A DNA stretch of 64,000 nt from Serripes groenlandicus (Eukaryota; Mollusca; Bivalvia; Cardiida; Cardiidae): contig JASEVX010000133.1 in NCBI GenBank assembly GCA_031761405.1, positions 1 to 64,000 of the forward strand, in the 5' to 3' direction. The notes under the pieces are model-generated. The model was not told the origin of the DNA and searched no databases. It worked only from the letters and a program-made list of their open reading frames with translations. Positions 12,201 through 19,960 of the stretch are shown here, piece after piece. The position numbers and the translations under genes are program-made. Each line of letters begins with the position of its first letter. The stretch's first letter is position 1.

Positions 12201-15200
12201 GCACCAGAAACTAATTGACTTTGTACACAACTTCACTGGTGATATCATACAGAGCAGACGTGACAAACTTGTGAGTTCTGAATTTTACCAAATACGTTTC
12301 CGCCGTATAAAACGAGTTGGGGTAATTTTGTCTATGTGAATATTGAACTCTGAATCAGCGAGAACATTCAATACTCGTCTACAAGTCATAAAGATCCAGA
12401 TGCAACTTTTGAAAAATAAACCCACCAGAAGTGAGATACTATTAATTTCAATGGCTGACTATGGGCATTTTCTCCAGATGCCATAATGATTGAACAGAAA
12501 ATCTGCTGATAAGGCATCAGAAATCATATATATGTTGGAAAAGGTTAAAGATGTCATGGTGGAAAACGAAAAAGGCGCACGCTCATTCCATATGGATTGC
12601 AACCGGTAAATGTTACAGCATTAAAAAGGTTTCATTTTTAGATCGGCTATTCGAAGAATAATGATGATATTGCACTCGCTTCGGCGTCTCGGCGTCAGCG
12701 TCTGCGTTGGTTAAAGTTTTTAACAAATACTAATTTCTTCTATACCGTCACACATATTTACTTAAAACTTGGCATACTATTTTCTAATGACAATATAGAA
12801 AACTACAGCAAGTTACATAACTCTTTCAGCCATATGTGTACAGCTACATGTATGCCCCTTTTTGTACTTAGATTTTGTCACACACAAAACAAAACCTAAG
12901 CTTTTACTTTGCCATTTCTCATTTATTTCTTCATCAATTTTATAAATTATTATGTACATTACAATGTCATGATAACTTAAAGTCAGCAATAACTTTGCTA
13001 TTGTTTAATATTTCTCCATAAAACTTTCAAATAATATTGCTTGTGACAACATGGTCATCATGTACTCCCTCTATCTCCCTTCTCGTCCCGATACCCCCAC
13101 ACCCTTCTCCAGAACAAAAAATATCAACTATTCAAAGAATAAAGACTGAGACTATTGTACTAGCTTTGCATATTATGTTCATTTACAAAGGTCTTAGAAC
13201 AAGTTTGATATACTTTACCTTAATTTTGAATAGTCGAGCTTGCTGTCATGAGAGAGACAGCTCTTGTTCTGTAATATAATTCCTTGATTCAGGATTTCGA
13301 ATAGGAACAAACCAACACCAAAGCCTGTGTAAACCCACACACAATACGAAACACACCCAAAGCAACAACAAACAAACAAGAACCATCGTCGGTTTTAGCT
13401 TACTAGCGTGGCTATAATAATAATTACAGACAACTCTTCATGTTTTTTAATGAGTATGCTTTTTACAGTTGGAGGTAGCATCCCTTAATGAATCCCATAT
13501 GCCCATTTCTTAATTTGTATCGGAATCAACTTATGGATAGTTAAACGACTCGTAAACATATATGTTTAACAGAAACACAGTAATTTCATCTTAGACATGT
13601 GCAAATACGGCATGTTACATGTTGCAATAACGGCAAATGCATCGTAAAGGTTGTTAACGCAACGGCTTATTTTTTAAGGAAAGCAGTCAGCAAGCCACAA
13701 ATGAGCACCGACATCTTGATTTCTTAGATATATTACTGACAGCCAAAGACGCAGAAGGCCACGGTTTGACGAATCAAGACATACAGGATGAAGTGGATAC
13801 GTTTACGTTTGAAGGTTTGCCATCATCGTCAGCACTGTCTATACGAACGGTGCTCCAGGCCCCGAATTCCACCAACATTACTTAGTGCTAAGTATTTTTT
13901 AAATACTTATGAGCATATTGTATAACAACTGTTTCTCTTATAAACTGTGAATAAATATTTCATTTCTGATCAAGTTGTGTTAGTCAGCTATGTACCAGTA
14001 ACTGTTTAGGTTAACTGAGAAATGTACGAAATTACATTCCACCATTCTTGTTTTGCAAACTTTTAATGAAACAAAAAAGGTAAAATATGCTTTTATGTAT
14101 CTAATTATTACTTACATGTAGCGCTTAGTCAGGTTGATGGAATCTGAACCGATGCTCCAGTCTTAGCATATTTATACCTCGTGTAATCAGTTATCTGCCT
14201 ACGGATCAAGATATAAACTGTTTTTTTCAGAAGTTTCTAAACGTCTTCTATGATGTATTGGTGACCAGTGCAAAGCTACGTTAGACTGCACAGAGGCTAA
14301 ATTGGATCTATACTGGTCGAAATATTATTATGGATGGTTCTTTTTTGAAGAGCATCGTTCATATGATCGCACTTACTTTTATCTGTTGCACATATACCTG
14401 ATACATTGTGGTTAGAATTTACAACGGTTAGTACGTTCAGCATCTCCGTAATGTATATGGTCTAATATCTTTTTGTTTCGTTTATTTATACTTTATGCCC
14501 AAGTATCTGATTGTAAGAGCAAATCATTTTCGTAGTGGGCTAATCAGAAGTCTTTTGATACGAATTCCATTTCTGAAAAACAGACAGCATGCTTAGATTT
14601 GTTTCTATAGTGTCCGGGTTTTCTGTAAATATGTCTCGGCTTTCTTTCTTATTTTTCAATGTATTTCATATTAAAGGACATGATACAACAGCGTCAGGTA
14701 TATCCTGGATTATCTACGCTCTAGGAAAATATCCCGAATTACAGGAAAAGGTTTATGAAGATGTTAGTGCTGTGTTAGAAGACAAAACAGAGGTGAATTT
14801 GTAAGTATTTCAAACATATTACTGTTATGAATATTTTCATTCTGCAATTTCTATGTTGTAATGATTGGAAATTTGAGGGACACCATTCAATAAGCGACCG
14901 TTGCTTGCTTAAACAGTTGTGTTTACTTACAACACATGTCTACCCTATGAAAAAATTAGCCCTTCCATAGGAAAAGATACAAGTTGCATTTTGGGAACCG
15001 TGTAGATCGATGTCAGACTTGCACAGTTTAACACAGATCTACATTGTTTACGTGTTACTTGCATAAACATGTTAGAAGCTTCATTCAACGTGTTGCACAG
15101 TCTAATAAAGATCTGCGTTGTGTACATGTTACTTGCATAAACATGTTAGAAGCTTCAGTCAACTTGTTGCGCACTCTAACAACGATCTACATTGTTGACG

Positions 15201-18200
15201 TGTTACTTGCATAAACATGTTAGAAGCTTCTGTCAACTTGTTGCGCAGTCTCACAACGATCTACATTGTGTACATGTTACTTGCATAAACATTTTACAAG
15301 CTTCAGTCAACTTGTTGCACAGTCTAACAACGATCTACATTGTGTACATGCTACTTGCAGCTTCAGTCAACGTGTTGCACATTCTAATAAAGATATGCGT
15401 TGTTTACATATTACTTGCATAAACATGTTAGAAGCTTCAGTCAACTTGTTGCACAGTCTAACAAAGATCTGCGCTGTTTTCATATTACTTGCATAAACAT
15501 GTTAGAAGCTTAAGTCTACTTGTTTAGAATCTGATATGACGGAGTTGAGTGTAGTGTATAGGCAGGTTTGAGCCTACACACGGTGTTTTTCTTTACCCAC
15601 GTACGGACTAAAATAATGTTGTTATACAATGACATCTTTCAATTCAAACCGAAAATACCTAGGTATATATAGCATGACGGTAGACAGATGACCTTTATAC
15701 TTGTTAGAATTTGCACTATATACTTGCAAAGGAACAACCTTTCCTTGTTCCATTTTGTATGAATTTATTTGCTCATTATTACCTATTTCTTATACATTCT
15801 AATAATATATATTAAAATATTTGCATTAATTATTGGGCGGATTGCTCTAGCAATTCCGGTCTATAGATTGGCGATGTCCGTCCGTCCGTCCGTCCGTCCG
15901 TCCGTCCGTCTGTCTGTCTGTCTGTCTGTCTCTGTCTGTTGTCTGTTGTCTGTTGTCTGTCTGTCTGTCTGTCTGTCTCTCTGTATGTCTGTCTGTGGCA
16001 AAATCTCAGCACTGGAAAGGGTTACAAACTTTAAACTTTGCCTGGAGGTAACCAGTAACAATTTATATTGATGTCTATGGTTTACTTTGATCTTGACCTT
16101 GGTTTGTCGATTTTCAAGGTCAAATTGCCGACAATCCGGCCTTACCGTCTTCAGCGGTTTCTTGTTATATTACAGTTTCATTTTTCTACAATTTGTTTGT
16201 GTTGACTTTATAACTTATATGTTGTCTAACAATCATGCTTTTCCCTTTTTTATTTACTGTACGATTACAATAAAACCAAACATATGGCTTTCACAAACAG
16301 TGTAGATTAATATTAGCCAGTGCATTTGCTCATTCTTATCTGAATCAAGGTTTGGAAGGGATATAATTCATCCTCATTTTGCTTGTTTTAAACACAGTGA
16401 AGACATCCCCCGTTTTGAGTACCTACCACTATTCATCAAGGAAGCCATGCGTCTATACGCTCCGGTACCTATTGTTGCTAGAAAACACTCGTCGCCGATC
16501 ATAATTGATGGAGTCGAAGTCCCGGTTGGTCCACGAATTGATATTAATATCACTGCACTACACCATAACGATAGCGTGTGGGACTCTTTTAAGGTAAACA
16601 TTTACAAATTGTTGTTGTTACTCAAGTTTGGTTATATTAAACGCATTGGGTAGATCGTTATTACGTTGGTACTATTTATCGAAGGAATAGAACTGCAAAT
16701 AAAGTGGCAGTGATTGAGGGTCTAACGATACATATGTAACATAAGCTTAAAAGCACTAACGATATCGTAAGATTTAATGGTATTTAGCTTCAGTTTATTG
16801 AAATATACAGCTTTATGTCGGCGGTAAGTCGGGAAAACCAACCTTAACCTAATTACTACTCCTGAATATAACAAAATATACAAGCGCAACTAATCTAAAG
16901 GATCAACATGGAAACCACCTTCAGAAATATCTTGTATTTCTATTTGACCTAGTGCCGAACAGCGCAGATCTCGATCAATATGTGCAGATACACAGGTTGG
17001 TGTGCATCTAAACTGGTCACAAAGGATATGCCCTTAGGATTGTATTCACAGTGCAACGCTCAAATATATGTGCGTCTTTTGTTTGCACATTTCATATTTT
17101 AAATCATTGACTAGGTATTGTTGAAGTAATTTGGAGTTGTTTTACTTTACCTATTTTACGACGGCTGCTAGTTACATTTTCATTATGTTTTACTTTGGCT
17201 ATATTAGTGATAGTGTATACTAATACCGCAAGGTACTCAGCCATTTCGAACGTTGATCCGTTACAAGAGTAGGTATGTGGTATGTGTTAGAACATATTGA
17301 AGTGCTTAATTCTCATTTTAGCATTTCAAACACTGTCAACACAAACCTTTAGACTTTCAGAATAATGCTTGTTGAAATATAATAATTCGATCATTTTTTA
17401 AAACAATTGCTATCGATTTTAATTTTAATGAAGATGTTTAATAAATAATTTGTAATGTCTTTGTTTAAGTCTTTACTTATTGAAAAGTAAGTATATGTAT
17501 ATAGATCTATTACTTTGGTTGTCTTTATATTTCTTTAAGACATTTGATCCAGAGCGGTTTTATGCACATGGCGATCACGAAGTGTACAGTTTCCTTCCCT
17601 TTTCTGCGGGATCAAGGTAAACATTTAGAAATATTGATTGTAGTTATTAATCTTCCTTTTTACGGCACATACACTTGAACACCATGTATAGTCCCAATTA
17701 TCCTAATATGACCAACGATATTTAATTAATTAATTAATACCATGATCACAGAGGTCGAACCCCGCTTTGTGCGCACATATCTATTTAAGATTATATTGCA
17801 TATTCATTGTATTAGTTCTATATTTGTAGTTTTACAGCTGCGTTTACTCTTTCACTGCCCCGAATTTCACAAAGTCGCCTCTCCCATGTTGAAAATAGGA
17901 CTACTCCATTTTCGTCCATCAGGAAATTTGGTAAGATTTGTTGTCGAAATGGCAAACAATGCAGATTTCAGGAGAGACAGCACGTAACGAGCTATCTCAC
18001 CTGAATCTGCTAGGTTGCAAAAGCCTTTAATTTCCTCTGGCAGCGAAATGGTTAAAGTGAAAAATACGTACGCAAACAATACATTTATCAACTTATAATG
18101 CATATTCGTTGTATTTTCAGGAATTGTATTGGCCAGCAATTTGCGTTGAATGAAATCAAAATCACGATTGCAAAACTAGTGAAAAGGTACGAATAATTTA

Positions 18201-19319
18201 AATATCCTCCCTCAGTTAAGTTTGAATGGAAATAGTCGTGTATTCTGTCATCTCAATCTCTTAACGGGGTTAGGTGGATTTTACATTAACATTTATCATC
18301 TCTTAACTGGGTTAAGTAGGGTTTTCACTTCTTAACGGGGTTAAGTGGGTTTTACATTAACATTTATCATCTTTTAACGGGGTAACGTGGGGTTTACATT
18401 TAACATCTCTAAACGCGATTAAGTGGGGTTCACATTTAACATCTCTTGACGGGTTAACGTGGGGTTCACATTTAACATCTCTTAACGGGTTAACGTGGGG
18501 TTCACATTTAACATCTCATAACGGGGTAACGTGGGTTTTACATTTAACATCTCTTCACGGGTTAACGTTGGGTTCACATTTAACATCTCTTAACGAGATT
18601 AGGTGGGGTTTACATTTAACATCTCTTAACGGGGTTAAGTGAGGTTTACATTAAACATCTCATAACGGGGCTACGTATGTAAGATTGGTTTTATAATTAA
18701 AATCTCTTCACGGGATTAAGTGGGGTTTAACTTTAATATCTCTTAACGGGGTTAAGCGTGGTTTTACGACGATTTCAACAATATTTCAGATATAACATGA
18801 CAACAGTTCACGTTAACATGGTCCGTTTGTGTTGAACCAGTAAATTGGTAAGGAACTGTGGCATGCCACTAGCACTCCACCGCGACCGTTGACCGACCAC
18901 AGAAAGTCCGGTATCAATAGTTCCACGGCCATTACTCGTATACGATTGATTCCCTTATTTTTGTTATGAAAGGTTCTCTGTAATGTGAAGAATGTCACGT
19001 GAAAACCGACCATTGCTTGGTCTTTTCTTGGTCATGCCGATTTCATTGAGGGTCCAAAGGTGTTTGTATAAAATTAGAAAGTTAATAATGAAGCTCTTTA
19101 TTAGAATGTGCGAAAATGCAGGCTAACCTGGACATACGCTAGTTGCAAAGCCCAAAATGTATGTTTCATGAGACGTTCCCATTTGACACATGTAATGACA
19201 TGTTGTATATTTTTAGGTACAAAGTGAGCATTGATGGTCTAGAGGATCCAGTATTCCTACCTGACGTAGTTCTACGGTCATCAAACGGTGTCCAAATCAA
19301 ACTATCACGCCGTGAATAA
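80..19319 (+). CDS. CYP4-like: Cytochrome P450, CYP4 family, complete 12-exon gene
   Basis: A heme-thiolate monooxygenase. CYP4 enzymes typically omega-hydroxylate fatty acids and related lipids at the ER membrane with electrons from P450 reductase; the substrate here is unknown. Joining 80-232, 2228-2426, 9172-9299, 10472-10602, 11764-11823, 12147-12270, 13679-13814, 14677-14800, 16398-16593, 17540-17616, 18121-18186 and 19217-19319 gives 1497 nt, or 498 residues plus TAA, with all introns GT-AG and all phases matching. The length is normal for CYP4 (about 500). Visible domains: hydrophobic anchor ~4-27; PQPPG hinge ~38-42; I-helix EGHDTTASG 310-318, where Glu310 is at the CYP4 covalent-heme position; ExxR 367-370; PERF 421-424; heme loop FSAGSRNCIG 438-447 with Cys445. 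The start has a good context (A at -3, G at +4) and an in-frame TGA at 56-58 upstream. No stops or frameshifts were found. The subfamily (4F/4V-like or a mollusc-specific one) cannot be fixed by eye. Confidence 0.95.
261..413 (+). repeat. tRNA-derived SINE, head family B (truncated), intron 1
   Basis: The head 'ggtggtgtattggtagagcg' resembles a tRNA box A (Gly-like), and 'gggttcgagcc' resembles box B. The family body ('ggtgctcagggttgc') follows, and the copy ends abruptly in the shared tail 'aaagcgacgtaaaac'. Confidence 0.75.
560..780. mobile_element. TTAA-flanked MITE, family 1, copy a (intron 1)
   Basis: Starts TTAACTCTTTCCCTCATA and ends with a matching inverted terminus (gtatgaggtaaaggg). 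It includes a CTGCAGCAGACG sub-terminal box and a central hairpin around 'attgctcaaaacgagcaat'. The right TTAA has decayed to TGAA. It has no coding capacity. Confidence 0.75.
861..1099. mobile_element. MITE with ~33-bp terminal inverted repeats (CATCCTCGGTACCCAGG)
   Basis: The left terminus catcctcggtacccaggcta and its near-exact complement at the right end enclose about 170 bp of non-coding sequence. The flanks 852-860 and 1100-1108 agree at 7 of 9 positions, suggesting a 9-bp target duplication as in Mutator-like elements. The same termini, fused without the interior, occur at 47,113-47,181. Confidence 0.7.
1146..1375. mobile_element. TTAA-flanked MITE, family 1, copy b (intron 1, inverted to copy a)
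   Basis: Intact copy of 230 bp: TTAACCCTTTCCCTCATA at the left and TATGAGGGAAAGGGTTAA at the right, so exact TTAA target duplications. Its right half is the reverse complement of the left half of the copy at 560-780. TTAA targets with CCC-starting termini are the piggyBac pattern. Confidence 0.85.
1632..1870 (-). repeat. SINE, head family C, minus orientation, intron 1
   Basis: On the minus strand it reads: tRNA-like box B remnant, 'ggagtaccctttcgcaaggc', 'ggtttgttcacccagggatc', then the shared tail 'cggtgatataactgaaa...gttgaaaaccgcgtaa'. Homology with the plus-strand copy at 2449-2695 continues past the tail through 'catattgaaccacaag'. Confidence 0.75.
2228..2426 (+). CDS. CYP4 exon 2 (residues 52-118)
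   Basis: The acceptor is ttgcattacag and the exon opens [19 protein letters not shown]. It contains the [20 protein letters not shown] segment (B-helix region) and ends PWIG with a phase-1 donor G|gtgagt. A SINE begins about 22 bases after the donor, and an inverted partner of it lies upstream at ~1632-1870. Confidence 0.93.
2449..2695 (+). repeat. SINE, head family C, plus orientation, intron 2
   Basis: 'ggttagcgtcgtggatttgg' and 'gggttcgatccccaggcg' form the tRNA-like head. The body includes 'actggtttgtttcaccaagg' and the shared tail 'gttgaaaacggcgttaac'. It starts about 22 bases after the exon 2 donor and is inverted relative to 1632-1870. Confidence 0.8.
2696..2775 (+). repeat. Extra SINE 3' tail fragment
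   Basis: A second copy of the tail ('caccgtgatataattgaaat...ggcgtaaaa...caacaaaac') directly follows the family C SINE, as if the 3' end were duplicated or a second copy were 5' truncated. Confidence 0.6.
2840..3095 (+). repeat. SINE, head family B (diverged), intron 2
   Basis: 'tcgcgggctcgatctctggc' (box B), 'gcattacgtttgactctctg', 'tcaggatgtatggaccagaa' and the tail 'gttgaaagtggcgtaaat' follow the family B order. Confidence 0.7.
3322..3395 (+). repeat. SINE 3' tail fragment
   Basis: 'cccgtgatataactgaattt', '...aacggcgtaaaac' and 'aatcaatcaatcatt' are the shared tail with its simple (aatc)n end. No head is present. Confidence 0.6.
3400..4205. other. Intron 2 interval with no recognised feature
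   Basis: AT-rich sequence without a convincing ORF, inverted repeat or known repeat head. I see nothing to annotate. Confidence 0.5.
4206..5323 (-). mobile_element. LINE (non-LTR retrotransposon) 3' end, degenerate
   Basis: A minus-strand frame is open from 5323 to the stop at 4523 (266 codons). It reads [40 protein letters not shown], ... and later [20 protein letters not shown] followed by a zinc-binding pattern CKIC-x9-H-x4-C. This is the region C-terminal to the reverse transcriptase in many animal LINEs. An in-frame TAA at 5324-5326 cuts off the RT core, so the copy is 5' truncated or broken. After the stop comes a ~300-base 3' UTR that ends (minus strand) in a TTCTG pentanucleotide repeat at ~4206-4226, a typical LINE tail. 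It lies antisense inside CYP4 intron 2. The clade was not determined. Confidence 0.85.
5394..5622 (-). repeat. SINE, head family A, intron 2
   Basis: Plus-strand order: 'gattgattagggtttaacgc', 'atatcacggcgaccagttca', 'ttccaagcaactggctg', then the complement of a box A 'ccgttggctcaatcggtgg'. This makes it a minus-strand tRNA-headed SINE with the shared tail. Confidence 0.8.
5984..6463. mobile_element. MITE family 1 copy interrupted by a SINE
   Basis: The left terminus 'ctttaccacatatagacgct' and the hairpin region at 6055-6100 are separated from the right terminus 'gctgcagatttatcgaatgc' + gggaaaggg (6430-6460) by a SINE at 6133-6389. Confidence 0.75.
6133..6389 (+). repeat. SINE, head family A, 5' truncated, with 11-bp target duplication
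   Basis: The body 'gagttcgaatcccggctcgg' to the tail '(aatc)n' is bounded by an exact direct repeat, catctaaagag, at 6122-6132 and 6390-6400. It lacks the box A half. Confidence 0.88.
6647..6905 (+). repeat. G tract plus diverged SINE family A
   Basis: A 13-base G run at 6647-6659 is followed by a degraded family A body ('gacaggccaaacatcaatga', 'cgtcattcatcttccagcaa') and the shared tail ending in (aatc)n at ~6905. Confidence 0.65.
6955..7135 (+). repeat. SINE, head family B, internally deleted
   Basis: A well-preserved head ('cctcgagtgcaggaggtcgc', 'gggttcgatccccggccggg', 'tcataccaatgac') and body ('ttggcgctcagggttgcgcg') join directly to the tail 'gttgaaagcggcgttaaac'. Confidence 0.85.
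7382..7594. mobile_element. TTAA-flanked MITE, family 2, copy a (intron 2)
   Basis: TTAACTCTTTCAGCGCCGAA at the left and GGCGCTGAAAGAGTTAA at the right, 213 bp. It has exact TTAA duplications and a central hairpin around 'cagctcgttacgagctg'. No ORF. Confidence 0.87.
7955..8217 (-). repeat. SINE, head family B
   Basis: Plus-strand order is tail (gattgattg, 'ttacgccgctctcaac', 'atatcacggcg'), body ('gtcgtaatgctaaccccgca'), then the complement of the head ('cgaccggggatcgaa...tacctcttt'). Confidence 0.85.
8580..8775 (+). repeat. SINE family B body and tail
   Basis: 'tagcattacgactgatgcat', 'acccaggtaacgccgtcata' and 'gttgagagcggcataaaac' follow the family B order. The tRNA head is not recognisable. 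Confidence 0.6.
8781..9020. repeat. Two family B SINE pieces joined in opposite orientation
   Basis: 8781-8885 is a minus-strand tail and body piece ('tacgccgtttgcaac', 'tccatttatcctgaa'). It abuts at ~8886 a plus-strand head ('ggtgatgtagtggtagagcg', 'gggttcgatccccggtcg'). The junction suggests inversion or insertion of one copy into another. Confidence 0.7.
9030..9122 (+). repeat. 31-bp unit in three tandem copies
   Basis: Three consecutive, nearly identical 31-bp units (9030, 9061, 9092) containing 'aaagtattttgtatgaacca'. The unit resembles part of the SINE B body. It ends 50 bases before exon 3 of CYP4. Confidence 0.9.
9172..9299 (+). CDS. CYP4 exon 3 (residues 118-160)
   Basis: Completes the split Gly codon and encodes [18 protein letters not shown] followed by [12 protein letters not shown]. 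This is the C-helix region, with the WxxxR heme-propionate contact (W-E-R-N-R) typical of CYP4. The acceptor is ttgattatag; the donor is ATG|gtaagg in phase 0. A 31-bp triple repeat ends about 50 bases upstream. Confidence 0.94.
9484..9665 (+). repeat. SINE, head family D, intron 3
   Basis: A degenerate head, then 'cacacaaacggcgcgagtac', 'tggttaagtctcaagaagca' and the distinct tail 'tttcgcaatcgatgtaag...aataagttta'. This family does not share the A/B/C tail. Confidence 0.75.
9720..9832 (+). repeat. SINE family C 3' half
   Basis: 'cacagggatcatttgtaag' to 'ctggaaaccgcgtaaaagtc' + 'caataaaacaaa' matches the 3' half of family C. The head is missing. Confidence 0.55.
10160..10380 (+). repeat. SINE, head family D, intron 3
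   Basis: The head 'ggtgcagatggtagagcgtt' (box A) and 'ctggttccgggattccgtga', then 'gagtgctggttaagtccaca' and the tail 'gtttcgcaatcgaagtaaaa' + taaacaag. It lies just upstream of exon 4. Confidence 0.85.
10472..10602 (+). CDS. CYP4 exon 4 (residues 161-204)
   Basis: The acceptor is ttgtattacag. It encodes [19 protein letters not shown] then [19 protein letters not shown], matching the CYP4 region before the F-helix ('LTLDIILRCAFSY'-like). The phase-2 donor is AA|gtaaga. Confidence 0.92.
10821..10855 (+). repeat. (TTGTA)n tail, probable LINE 3' end
   Basis: 'tattttgtattgtattgtat...' is a pentanucleotide repeat preceded by 'gtttgcaaataaa'. That combination is a usual LINE 3' terminus, but no coding part is adjacent. 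Confidence 0.5.
10862..11200 (+). repeat. ~150-160-bp tandem duplication, intron 4
   Basis: Two copies share 'ccatagccaggtcatccatc'/'ccatagtcaggtcatccatc', 'aatgtacgtagaaag', 'acgtcgctata' and 'acatgtaccatattc' in the same order. Confidence 0.8.
11237..11516. mobile_element. MITE family 3, copy a (GGGTCCAATTCCACCAAAC termini), intron 4
   Basis: 280-bp element with inverted termini: 'gggtccaattccaccaaact...ttggcgctaag' at the left and its complement 'cgctaagttaggttggtgga...ggaccc' at the right. Non-coding. Confidence 0.82.
11764..11823 (+). CDS. CYP4 exon 5 (residues 204-224)
   Basis: A 60-base exon after acceptor ctgtattttcag. It encodes [19 protein letters not shown], an F-helix-like segment. 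The phase-2 donor is TT|gtaagt. It was identified by phase and family alignment because it is too short to stand out as an ORF. Confidence 0.9.
12147..12270 (+). CDS. CYP4 exon 6 (residues 224-265)
   Basis: The acceptor is attttattgtag. It encodes [20 protein letters not shown] then [23 protein letters not shown]. The '[21 protein letters not shown]' pattern is characteristic of the CYP4 G-helix region. The donor is CTT|gtgagt in phase 0. Confidence 0.93.
12280..13670. other. Intron 6, mostly unrecognised
   Basis: A short piece at ~12,480-12,550 resembles a MITE family 1 right end ('aaaatctgctgataaggc', '...ttggaaaaggttaaag'). The rest is AT-rich with no supported feature. Confidence 0.35.
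13679..13814 (+). CDS. CYP4 exon 7 (residues 266-311)
   Basis: After acceptor tttttaag it encodes a polar linker, then [20 protein letters not shown] and [15 protein letters not shown], the start of the I-helix. Glu310 sits where CYP4 enzymes bind heme covalently. The phase-1 donor G|gtttgc is weaker than the others. A MITE with terminal inverted repeats begins about 44 bases downstream. Confidence 0.93.
13859..14150. mobile_element. MITE family 3, copy b, intron 7
   Basis: Inverted termini 'cgaattccaccaacattact...agtgctaag' and 'agcgcttagtcaggttgatg...gaacc'. It is flanked by g(g/a)tgctccag at 13,849-13,858 and 14,151-14,160, an 8-exact (10 with one mismatch) target duplication. Confidence 0.8.
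14677..14800 (+). CDS. CYP4 exon 8 (residues 311-352)
   Basis: The acceptor is catattaaag. It completes the I-helix with [20 protein letters not shown], containing the oxygen-activating acidic/Thr pair (D313, T314), and continues into [20 protein letters not shown]. The phase-2 donor is TT|gtaagt. Confidence 0.95.
15018..15528 (+). repeat. 74-bp minisatellite, about 6.8 copies, intron 8
   Basis: 'ttacttgcataaacatgtta' recurs at 15055, 15129, 15203 and 15277, then as variants at 15351, 15411 and 15485. The spacing is exactly 74 except for one unit shortened by 14 bases. ORFs across it are by-products of the repeat. Confidence 0.93.
15873..15996 (+). repeat. (GTCC)n/(GTCT)n microsatellite, intron 8
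   Basis: A compound tetranucleotide tract: GTCC units, then GTCT units interrupted by GTCTGTT blocks. Apparent ORFs rich in Ser/Val/Arg/Thr/Asp on both strands are artefacts. Confidence 0.95.
16398..16593 (+). CDS. CYP4 exon 9 (residues 352-417)
   Basis: The acceptor is taaacacag. It contains the K-helix ExxR (E-A-M-R, 367-370) in [20 protein letters not shown], then the [20 protein letters not shown] beta region and [12 protein letters not shown]. The donor is AAG|gtaaac in phase 0. Confidence 0.94.
17540..17616 (+). CDS. CYP4 exon 10 (residues 418-443)
   Basis: The acceptor is atttctttaag. It encodes [20 protein letters not shown] then FSAGS, carrying the PERF motif and the first half of the heme-binding loop. 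The spacing between PERF and the heme loop is a few residues shorter than in vertebrate CYP4. The phase-2 donor is AG|gtaaac. Confidence 0.93.
17843..18055. mobile_element. TTAA MITE, family 2, copy b, intron 10
   Basis: 'actctttcactgccccgaat' at the left, 'ggcagcgaaatggttaa' at the right and the central 'cagcacgtaacgagct' hairpin match the 7382 copy. The left TTAA has decayed to TTTA. Confidence 0.75.
18121..18186 (+). CDS. CYP4 exon 11 (residues 443-465)
   Basis: A 66-base exon with acceptor tgtattttcag. It encodes [19 protein letters not shown], with the axial heme ligand Cys445 and the L-helix. The phase-2 donor is AG|gtacga. A TTAA-flanked MITE ends 65 bases upstream. Confidence 0.94.
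18245..18765 (+). repeat. ~36-bp minisatellite, about 13 diverged copies, intron 11
   Basis: Units of the type 'catctcttaacggggttaag' + 'tggggtttacatttaa' repeat at about 36-39 bases with point changes and alternation of 'gttaag' and 'gtaacg'. Confidence 0.9.
18766..18895 (-). repeat. SINE family C fragment, intron 11
   Basis: 'ttttacgacgatttcaacaa', 'atataacatgacaacagttc' and 'agcactccaccgcgaccgtt' follow the minus-strand family C order. The minisatellite runs directly into its tail. Confidence 0.55.
19217..19319 (+). CDS. CYP4 exon 12, C-terminus and stop (residues 465-498)
   Basis: The acceptor is tatatttttag. It encodes [19 protein letters not shown] then [14 protein letters not shown] and TAA, the usual CYP4 C-terminal beta region ('...VLRS..G..IKL'). 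Confidence 0.92.
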
Positions 19320-19667
19320 AGTCCAATGAACGGTTATGTGTATCACAAACAAAGACATCCTTATACGTTTAAACAATAGTAATATCAAATAATCTCAAAG
19401 CGCTGATGGCACTGTGGTGAGGGTTGTCAAGAAAAAAATTCCAGTTGTAGTATGACAAACGGAAAGAGTTTTCCGTATACTTCACCGGCGATTTGTATTT
19501 TGTAACGTGACGAAGAACGGATTACCCCACTTAACTGTTTTGCAAATACAAATGTCCACGAATGTACCCTAATATTGTCTAAATACCTACGAAATGGCTT
19601 CAATCCCAATGTTATTCAGATTAAAATGTTATTGCTTCATAAATCGAGCCTAATTCATTGGTTTGTA

Positions 19668-19673
19668 AATAAA
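19668..19673 (+). promoter_or_regulatory. Candidate polyadenylation signal of the CYP4 gene
   Basis: A canonical AATAAA about 350 bases after the stop codon. The sequence between is AT-rich and has no long ORF, as expected for a 3' UTR. It was chosen by position and motif only. Confidence 0.45.
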
Positions 19674-19960
19674 AACATATGCAATGTTATCTATATAAAG
19701 ACTGAGTATTAATCACACCTACCTGACACATTATTTATACAAATAGTTCTACATGGGCAGGGAACATATGAACACAATCATATAATGTTTGCATAGTTCC
19801 TAATTACAATTGGGCGGTGTTTGTCGTTGATATAAGTGAAAAATTTAATTAAAATAACGTCAAATTAAAATGTCACAAGACATCTTGGGTGAATATAGAT
19901 GGAAAAACAACTAACTTCGAACACAATCGATCTGTCTTGTATATAAGTGGAAATATAATC

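Noticed and set aside
15192..15496. Two overlapping 76-residue plus ORFs with internal repeats (LHCVH, NLLHSL)
   Set aside because: They translate the 74-bp minisatellite in two frames. 74 is not a multiple of 3, so the repeat pattern moves between frames.
15769..16071. 100-residue ORF with [17 protein letters not shown] pattern
   Set aside because: Produced by the GTCC/GTCT microsatellite, with matching artefacts on the other strand.
16374..16601. 75-residue minus ORF opposite CYP4 exon 9
   Set aside because: Antisense shadow of the conserved exon.
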